NCBI GenBank assembly: GCA_017545365.1
Contig: JAFWOP010000089.1
Span: 1 to 10,518, forward strand
DNA length: 10,518 bases
Source: Bacteroidales bacterium
GTDB lineage: Bacteria; Bacteroidota; Bacteroidia; Bacteroidales; P3
Direction: 5' to 3'
Position 1 is the first letter of the stretch. Every line of letters begins with the position of its first letter. This document shows, one piece after another, positions 5,801 to 10,518 of the stretch. Both the position numbers and the translations under genes were made by a program. The notes beneath the pieces are model-generated. The model made no database searches. It was given only the letters and a program-made list of their open reading frames with translations, and was not told where the DNA came from.

Positions 5801-8800
5801 CGCCGGCTTCGTTGCTTGGGGCAACGGCACCATCAGCAACTGCCTCTACGCCCCCGCCGCCATTGAAGGCGACGAGGCCGAGGTGGTGGCTGGCACGGGC
5901 GACTATCCCAGCGGCACCTTCTACCGTGGCACAGCGCCCACCGTCACCAACTGCTACTACACCCGCGCCCTCGGTACACCCCTCCAGGGCAAGGCACCGC
6001 GCACCGTCACCGCTGGCGATAACGTCACCATCGGGGCCGTCAGCCCCGTAGGCTCGCCCGTCGAGAACGGAACCTATGCCGTCAGCGGCATCACCGCCTA
6101 CACCAAGGGCATCACCCGTACCGTAGGCCAGTCCACCACGTTCTACTACGGCAGCGGCGACGCAGTGAATCTGACATTGAGCCATGCCGACCGTACCGGC
6201 TACACCTTCAGCTGCTACGCTGCCAGCAACGACGGCACACTCACAGGAACGGAGAATCCCTACACGCTGACCATGCCCGACGCCGACGTTACCATCAATG
6301 CCACATGGACTCCCATCACCTACTCCATCACCTATCACCCGAACGACGGCGAGTTCACAACCGATAAGAACAGCTTCACCATCGAGAGCGAGACCATCAC
6401 CCTCGACGTGCCTACCCGCACGGGCTACACCTTCGGCGGCTGGTATGACAACAGCGCACTGACGGGCAACGCCGTGACCACCATCGCCCACGGCTCCACG
6501 GGCGACGTGGAATTGTGGGCCAAGTGGACGCCCATCACCTACAGCATCACCTACAATGCGGGCGAGGGTGCTACCTTCTCCACCGACAAGAACAGCTTCA
6601 CCATCGAGAGCGAGACCATCACCCTCGATGTGCCTACCCGCAAGGGCTACACCTTTGGCGGCTGGTACAACAACAGCGCACTGACGGGCAATGCTGTGAC
6701 CACCATTGCCCACGGCTCTACTGGCGATGTGGAATTGTGGGCCAAGTGGACGTCCAACACCTACACCGTGCATTTCGACGGCAACGGAGCCACCGGCGGC
6801 TCGATGGACAACCAGACCTTCACTTATGACGCAGCGCAGAACCTTACTGCCAACGCCTTCACCCGCGCCTTCATCGTGACCTACAGCTACAACGAGGCTA
6901 CGGGTGGCAACAACGATGCTACCGCTACTGCCACCGCCACCTTCAACGGCTGGGCAACGACTGCCGACGGCACGGTGGCTTATACCAACCAGCAAAGCGT
7001 CAGAAACCTCGCCGCCACCGGTACCGTCAACCTCTACGCCAACTGGACGGACGGCAACGTCACCTTGCCTACGCCGACCAAGACAGGCTACACCTTCGGC
7101 GGCTGGTATAGCGATGCAGGGCTGACGGCCAGCGTCGGTGCTGCCGGTGCGTCCTATACACCGAGTGCAAACATCACCCTCTATGCCAAGTGGACGCCCA
7201 TCACCTACACCATTACCTACGATCTCGACGGCGGCACGGTGGCCACGGCTAATCCCACCACTTATAATATAGAGACGGAGACCTTCACGCTGACCAACCC
7301 CACCAAGCCGGGCTATTTCTTCGCCGGATGGACGGGCAGCAACGGCAGCACGCCGCAGCCCACCGTCACCATTGAGCAAGGCTCTATCGAAAACCGCACC
7401 TATACCGCCAATTACGAAGATTTCTTCTCCGTAGGCGGCCTCACCTTCCGAAACACGAGCGGAACGGAGGTGAAGGTCACTGTCTGCAACAGCAACCTGA
7501 CGGCTGTCACCATCCCCGCTACCGTCACCTATAAAGAAGCGACGTACCCCGTCACCGCCATCGATGTGGATGCCTTCAACGGTTGTACCGCCCTGAAATT
7601 CATTATCTTAAATGCGAGTACACCCCCATCATTGGGTTCCGGCGCGTTCAACAGTTGCAACGCCCTCACCGACATCTACGTGCCAGCAGGCTCCACAGAG
7701 ACATACAAGACAGCCACCAACTGGCAATCCTACGCCGACAAGATACAGGGCTGTGACGGTATCTGTGGCGAAACCGTGTTGTGGACATACAACAGCGACA
7801 GCAAGACCCTCACCATCTTTGGCATAGGAGCAATGGCTAACTACGATTTCGGGGATGATCAACCCTGGGATAACTATCGTGACAACATCATGACGGTCGT
7901 CATTCGTGATGGCGTGACCAGCATCGGCAACTATGCCTTCTCATATTGCACCGGCTTGACCACCGTCTTCATGGAGGCTACCACCCCGCCCACGCTGGGC
8001 GACTATACATTCAATGGATGCCGTACACTTTTTGGCATCTGTGTACCTGCTAACAAGGAGGGCGACTACAAGAATGCCAACGGCTGGTCGGCCTACGCCG
8101 ACAAGATATTTGTCATCGACGGCACCTGTGGCGACGGCGTGTATTGGTCGTACAACAGCACCGGCAAGGTTCTCTCCATCTTCGGCGGAGGAGCCATGGC
8201 AGACTTGAGTTCTGGCCAACCCTGGGCCAGCTATCGTAACGACATCACGATGGTTGCAATCGGTGATGGCGTAACGACCATCGGAAAGATGGCCTTCAAT
8301 AACTGCACCGGCTTGACCACATTCACCATTCCCGCCAGCGTGACGAGCATTGGCGGCTCGGCCTTCAGTGGCTGCTCCAGCTTAGCCACAGTCTTCATGC
8401 TGGCTACCACCCCGCCCACGCTGAATTCTGGGGTGTTTGATAATTGCTCTGCCCTCACCGCCATCTACGTACCTACCGGCACCGCAGAGACCTACAAGAC
8501 AGCCACCAACTGGTCGGCCTACGCCGACAAGATAGTTGCCTTTGACGGCAGATGTGGCGACAATGTATATTATTCGTACGACAGCGACAGCAAGACCCTC
8601 ACCATCTTCGGCAAAGGAGCAATGGCGAATTACAATTTCTGGGGTGATCTACCCTGGTATTGTGACGAATTTACGACACTCAACATCCTCGATGGCGTGA
8701 CGACCATCGGCGAGTATGCTTTCGTGTTCTGCTCCAGTCTGACTACCGTCAACATTCCTGCCAGCGTGATGACCATCGGCGAAGGTGCCTTCGTGTTCTG

Positions 8801-10518
8801 CTCCAGTCTGACTACCGTCAACATTCCTGCCAGCGTGACGACCATCGGCTACGGTGCCTTCCAGTACTGCACCGGCCTGACCAGCATCACCATCCCCGTC
8901 AGCGTGACAAGTATCGCCGACCAGGTCTTCGCCAACTGCTCCAGCCTGACCAGCATCAACATCCCTGCCGGCGTGACGAGCATCGGCAACAGTGCCTTCG
9001 CTGGTTGCACCGGCCTGAACGCCTTTACGGTTGACAACGGCAACACGGCATTCGTGAGCGAGGACGGAGTGCTGTTCAATAAAGCCAAGACCACGCTCAT
9101 TCAATATCCTGCAGGTAACAGCAGGGCTGCCTACACCATCCCCAATAGCGTGACAAGCATCGGCGGCGGCGCTTTCAACAGCTGCACTGGCCTGACCAGC
9201 ATCACCATCCCCGCCAGCGTGACAAGCATCGGCGACGTTGCCTTCCAGTCCTGCACCGGCCTGACCAGCATCGAAATTCCTGCCAGCGTGACAACCATCG
9301 GCGACTGGGTATTCTCGTCCTGCACCGGCCTGACCAGTGTCGAAATTCCTGCCAACGTGACAAGCATCGGAGAAGGGGCATTCTTGTCCTGCACCAGCCT
9401 GACCAGCATCACCATCCCTGCCAGCGTGACGAGCATCGGCAACCATGCCTTCGACGGCTGCACCGGCCTGACCAGTGTCGATATTCCTGCCAGCGTGACA
9501 ACTATCGGTCAAAATGCCTTCACATTTTGCACCGGCCTGACCAGCATCACTATCCCCGCCAGCGTGACCAGCATCGGCGGCAGGGCTTTCCAGAATTGCA
9601 CCGGCCTGACCACAGTCTTCATGCAGGCTGCGACGCCGCCCACGCTGGATTATGGGGCGTTTAATGATTGCTCAGCCCTTACCGCCATCTACGTACCTAC
9701 CGGTACCGCAGAGGCCTACAAGGCTGCCACAAACTGGTCGGAATACGAAGCCAAGATTCAGGAAAATGACATAGTCATCGCCCTGGCTGACAACGCCGAC
9801 AACAGCAGTCTCATCGCTGGTGTCAATGGCCTGACGCTCAGTGTCACCCTTGCAGGTCGCACGCTCTACAAGGACGGCGACTGGAACACGCTGTGCCTGC
9901 CCTTCGACGTCAGCATCACGAGCGGTACGCTCAGCGGCGACAACGTTGTGGCCATGACGCTGAACAGCACCACCAGCAACCTGAATGACGGCACGCTGAC
10001 GCTGAACTTCGACGCCGTAGCCACCACCGGTGAACAAGCTGGCCTTATCCCCGCAGGTACGCCGTTCATCATCAAATGGGCCTCGAAGGAGTCGCCCGCC
10101 ACGAACCTCGTCAACCCCGTGTTCAGCGGCATGACGATTGACAACAGCGCGGAGGCCATTGCCCGCAAGACCGTCACATTTGGAGGCGTCTCGTTCGTCG
10201 GCACCTACAATCCCGTCATCATCCCCAGCGGTGGCGACAACACCAAGCTCTACCTCGGTGCCAACAACACGCTCTACTGGCCCAATGACGCCATGACCAT
10301 CGGTGCCTTCCGCGCCTACTTCCACGTCAGCGGTGCCGCCGGCGTCCGCCAGTTCGTGCTGAACTTCGATGGCGACGGCGAGGCACAGGGAATCAAGGAA
10401 ATTGACGATTTACCGATTTACGATTTACGATTTGAGGCTGGCGCGTGGTACACCATAGACGGCGTGAAGCTCGACGGGAAGCCGACGAAGAAGGGACTGT
10501 ACATCCACGGAGACCGCA
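2868..10518 (+). CDS. Giant secreted multi-module surface protein (GLUG / InlB B-repeat / BspA LRR), 3' end cut by window
   Basis: The frame is open for 2550 codons with no stop. Residues 1-30 are a signal peptide (core AAMMLALMLLTASTA, likely cleavage AGA|QE); ATG 2883 is an alternative start. Residues about 90-300 hold GLUG-like GGIVG repeats. Residues 300-645 and 724-1149 are two copies of one module (SGxEYTIxTAxGW ... FSGKTVKL ... NCYYTRALGT). InlB B-type units lie at about 647-722, 1149-1221, 1222-1295, 1296-1394, 1395-1443 and 1444-1519. Residues 1520-2301 are BspA-type leucine-rich repeats with three N-cap modules. Residues 2305-2512 form a beta domain common in Prevotella-like proteins (LYKDGDWNTLCLPFDV). 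The tail WYTIDGVKLDGKPTKKGLYI resembles Bacteroidales C-terminal tails such as ...NGRKVVIK, so fewer than about ten codons are probably missing. BspA relatives act in adhesion, but the ligand is unknown. Confidence 0.93.
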   Translation, partial: MKFDNMTTRNISRAAMMLALMLLTASTAGAQEAISGLTYNTEGGYYEIPDAAALNALADYVNAGNDASWKTFKQTANITFSHSSDWNDASSKESNFNGIGNDTKPFKGSYYGQGFTISGVRMYVRNTEVGLFRYARNATIDGIVLTDSRITGGTVTGGIAGRTYKDGGNCIVNNCHVRSNVLIHIYTDEEEVNYQGGIVGHNTTGCEVTNCTSAVTITGGSQSQFFGGIVGDNSGIMRNNIAIGVTIGNIKKYYGAIVGTKGNYGVLSNNYYYDCTVKGLTSNIGCNGADIAGAFNASPDHFTASGSEYTIKTATGWNVFCECLNHNDRYSRFSGKTVKLEANIEVSRMAGSDSHDFCGTFDGQGHTLTFNYGTSDAYSNEEYIAPFHYVSTVTTNNVETPAAIKDLHVAGDIFTSAKYAAGLIAQHWGTVNVENCRNSMVIHSSVSGEGTHGGFEAMNIGTLNIKGCVFDGKLLTTNGTTNCGGFVAWHYGGTTNISNSLYAPAALEEGETEVGTDTSYPSATFLRNVNNPNITNCYYTRALGTAQGKQIYSITAGENMTSLDISGSAATAYSVSDISFYANNSGLKYGNTCYACNGDNVALTLSHTTVPAGYSFSNYAVSAGSLSGTTLTMPNQDVTVSAPYTLNTYTITYNLAGGSVAGANPTTFSVESETFTLINPTRTGFIFSGWTGSNGNTPQTTVTIAKGSTENRTYTANWTPDAAHFSVSGNEYTIHTAEGWGVFCDALQDNANYNRFSGKTVKLDANIGTAQDPITRMAGSGTNPFCGNFNGGGNKLTFSATAADNYCAPFANVQGGSTEAAAITISNLNVKTTITAADYRHTAGLIALQSGHVNVSGCNATVTISSSKGTNNPTDLYPAGLVSQAFSGNDGTLTVSGCTATGTISTDGKYAAGLVGIVQGAASISDCVSSVTINSSIKGDGTHGGIVAVVTGSGTITGSVFNGKLLTVNTGETATGNCAGFVAWGNGTISNCLYAPAAIEGDEAEVVAGTGDYPSGTFYRGTAPTVTNCYYTRALGTPLQGKAPRTVTAGDNVTIGAVSPVGSPVENGTYAVSGITAYTKGITRTVGQSTTFYYGSGDAVNLTLSHADRTGYTFSCYAASNDGTLTGTENPYTLTMPDADVTINATWTPITYSITYHPNDGEFTTDKNSFTIESETITLDVPTRTGYTFGGWYDNSALTGNAVTTIAHGSTGDVELWAKWTPITYSITYNAGEGATFSTDKNSFTIESETITLDVPTRKGYTFGGWYNNSALTGNAVTTIAHGSTGDVELWAKWTSNTYTVHFDGNGATGGSMDNQTFTYDAAQNLTANAFTRAFIVTYSYNEATGGNNDATATATATFNGWATTADGTVAYTNQQSVRNLAATGTVNLYANWTDGNVTLPTPTKTGYTFGGWYSDAGLTASVGAAGASYTPSANITLYAKWTPITYTITYDLDGGTVATANPTTYNIETETFTLTNPTKPGYFFAGWTGSNGSTPQPTVTIEQGSIENRTYTANYEDFFSVGGLTFRNTSGTEVKVTVCNSNLTAVTIPATVTYKEATYPVTAIDVDAFNGCTALKFIILNASTPPSLGSGAFNSCNALTDIYVPAGSTETYKTATNWQSYADKIQGCDGICGETVLWTYNSDSKTLTIFGIGAMANYDFGDDQPWDNYRDNIMTVVIRDGVTSIGNYAFSYCTGLTTVFMEATTPPTLGDYTFNGCRTLFGICVPANKEGDYKNANGWSAYADKIFVIDGTCGDGVYWSYNSTGKVLSIFGGGAMADLSSGQPWASYRNDITMVAIGDGVTTIGKMAFNNCTGLTTFTIPASVTSIGGSAFSGCSSLATVFMLATTPPTLNSGVFDNCSALTAIYVPTGTAETYKTATNWSAYADKIVAFDGRCGDNVYYSYDSDSKTLTIFGKGAMANYNFWGDLPWYCDEFTTLNILDGVTTIGEYAFVFCSSLTTVNIPASVMTIGEGAFVFCSSLTTVNIPASVTTIGYGAFQYCTGLTSITIPVSVTSIADQVFANCSSLTSINIPAGVTSIGNSAFAGCTGLNAFTVDNGNTAFVSEDGVLFNKAKTTLIQYPAGNSRAAYTIPNSVTSIGGGAFNSCTGLTSITIPASVTSIGDVAFQSCTGLTSIEIPASVTTIGDWVFSSCTGLTSVEIPANVTSIGEGAFLSCTSLTSITIPASVTSIGNHAFDGCTGLTSVDIPASVTTIGQNAFTFCTGLTSITIPASVTSIGGRAFQNCTGLTTVFMQAATPPTLDYGAFNDCSALTAIYVPTGTAEAYKAATNWSEYEAKIQENDIVIALADNADNSSLIAGVNGLTLSVTLAGRTLYKDGDWNTLCLPFDVSITSGTLSGDNVVAMTLNSTTSNLNDGTLTLNFDAVATTGEQAGLIPAGTPFIIKWASKESPATNLVNPVFSGMTIDNSAEAIARKTVTFGGVSFVGTYNPVIIPSGGDNTKLYLGANNTLYWPNDAMTIGAFRAYFHVSGAAGVRQFVLNFDGDGEAQGIKEIDDLPIYDLRFEAGAWYTIDGVKLDGKPTKKGLYIHGDR
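3768..6312 (+). repeat. Tandem duplication of a module of about 420 residues inside the giant protein
   Basis: Residues about 300-720 and 724-1220 align throughout. Matching segments are SGSEYTIKTATGWNVFC with SGNEYTIHTAEGWGVFC, FSGKTVKLEANI with FSGKTVKLDANI, FDGKLLT with FNGKLLT, and LYAPAALEEGE with LYAPAAIEGDE. NCYYTRALGT is identical in both, and each copy ends in an InlB unit. The copies have diverged in sequence, so the duplication is not recent. GLUG-like GG-(I/L/F)-V/A spacing within each copy suggests a beta-helix. Confidence 0.75.
4806..5031 (+). repeat. InlB B-repeat unit 1
   Basis: TYTITYNLAGGSVAGANP through PTRTGFIFSGWTG to NRTYTANWT is a full Listeria-Bacteroides repeat. It is closest to the last unit at 7200-7422, which also reads WTGSNGxTPQ and ENRTYTAN. 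The first and last units therefore form a pair distinct from the middle ones. Confidence 0.8.
6312..7422 (+). repeat. Block of five InlB B-repeat units
   Basis: Units start at about 6312, 6531, 6753, 7050 and 7197. The first two are near-identical tandem copies, 219 and 222 bases long, both with NSFTIESETITLDVPTR and GGWY.NSALTGNAVTTIAHG. Most of their nucleotide differences are silent C-to-T changes, so the protein sequence appears to be kept under selection. The third unit is divergent and longer (FDGNGATGGSMDNQTF). The fourth lacks the leading strand and begins DGNVTLPTPTKTGYTFGGWY. The units carry the conserved G-x-x-F-x-G-W core and end in (A)xWT. Confidence 0.8.
7425..9768 (+). repeat. 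BspA-type leucine-rich repeat domain in three blocks
   Basis: The 23-residue (69-base) unit LTSITIPASVTSIG followed by xxAFxxCTG is the LRR_5/BspA (Treponema pallidum) type. Three blocks begin with the same cap (DGxCGxxVxxxYxSxxKxLxIFGxGAMA) at about 7752, 8118 and 8544. Every block ends with TPPTL...F..C.ALT.IYVP and NWxxYxxKI. The third block is the longest, with about 12 regular units and one irregular insertion (9021-9135, DGVLFNKAKTTLIQYPAG). The units at 8721-8769 and 8790-8838 are identical over 49 bases, marking recent duplication or gene conversion. Confidence 0.9.
10406..10433 (+). repeat. In-frame CGATTTA heptamer tract
   Basis: CGATTTAC, CGATTTA, CGATTTA and CGATTT lie in tandem within the giant gene, encoding DDLPIYDLRF directly before the C-terminal tail. 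The AT-rich composition contrasts with the C/G-rich codons around it, so it looks inserted. The unit is seven bases long, so gain or loss of one unit would shift the frame. Confidence 0.75.

Noticed and set aside
5154..7379. Very long minus-strand open frame (741 codons)
   Set aside because: It has the same cause. The product is repetitive only because the plus-strand InlB and GLUG-like repeats are, and it has no signal peptide, start context or promoter.
8649..9512. Minus-strand repeat protein with CHAGRNxDAGQAGA repeats
   Set aside because: The repeats are the reverse complement of the 69-base leucine-rich units on the plus strand, so this is not a separate gene.

Overview
The window looks like chromosomal DNA from a gut or oral member of the Bacteroidales, most likely Prevotellaceae or a close relative. 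Three kinds of evidence point there: Bacteroidetes-type promoters (TTTG, 20 bases, TAnnTTTG), an almost complete lack of strong Shine-Dalgarno sites, and a giant secreted protein built from GLUG-like, InlB B-repeat (Listeria-Bacteroides) and BspA-type leucine-rich modules with a short Bacteroidales C-terminal tail. No rRNA, tRNA, CRISPR array or transposase is visible.

Layout. Bases 1-329 are AT-rich and non-coding, with several inverted repeats and one promoter. Bases 330-514 are a collapsed surface-protein gene in which a signal peptide is joined out of frame to the last residues (NGRKVVIK) of the same kind of protein. Bases 601-2388 hold two unrelated toxin-antitoxin (TA) modules: a small putative antitoxin plus VapD RNase (871-1334), and a HEPN-MNT pair (1679-2364). 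The modules share near-identical left ends, each with an imperfect palindrome and a promoter, and share right ends. A second signal-peptide remnant (1447-1518) sits between them and is cut off exactly where the second left end begins. Bases 2414-2841 are a third, damaged TA-like locus: an antitoxin-like gene run into the C-terminal part of a zeta-toxin-like kinase whose P-loop domain is missing.

Bases 2868 to the window end are one uninterrupted reading frame of 2550 codons, cut by the window edge probably within about ten codons of its stop. It encodes a secreted surface protein: signal peptide; GLUG-like beta region; a duplicated module; six InlB-type units; a long BspA leucine-rich domain with three N-cap modules; a C-terminal beta domain; and a tail.

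How the parts fit. The upstream region reads as a rearrangement hotspot in which TA cassettes with common ends lie among truncated copies of surface-protein 5' regions. The giant gene follows the last TA remnant by 26 bases with no promoter I can recognise. It may therefore depend on transcription from the TA promoter at 1616-1647. The shared-end cassette architecture and the shared palindrome-promoter element are the most interesting observations.
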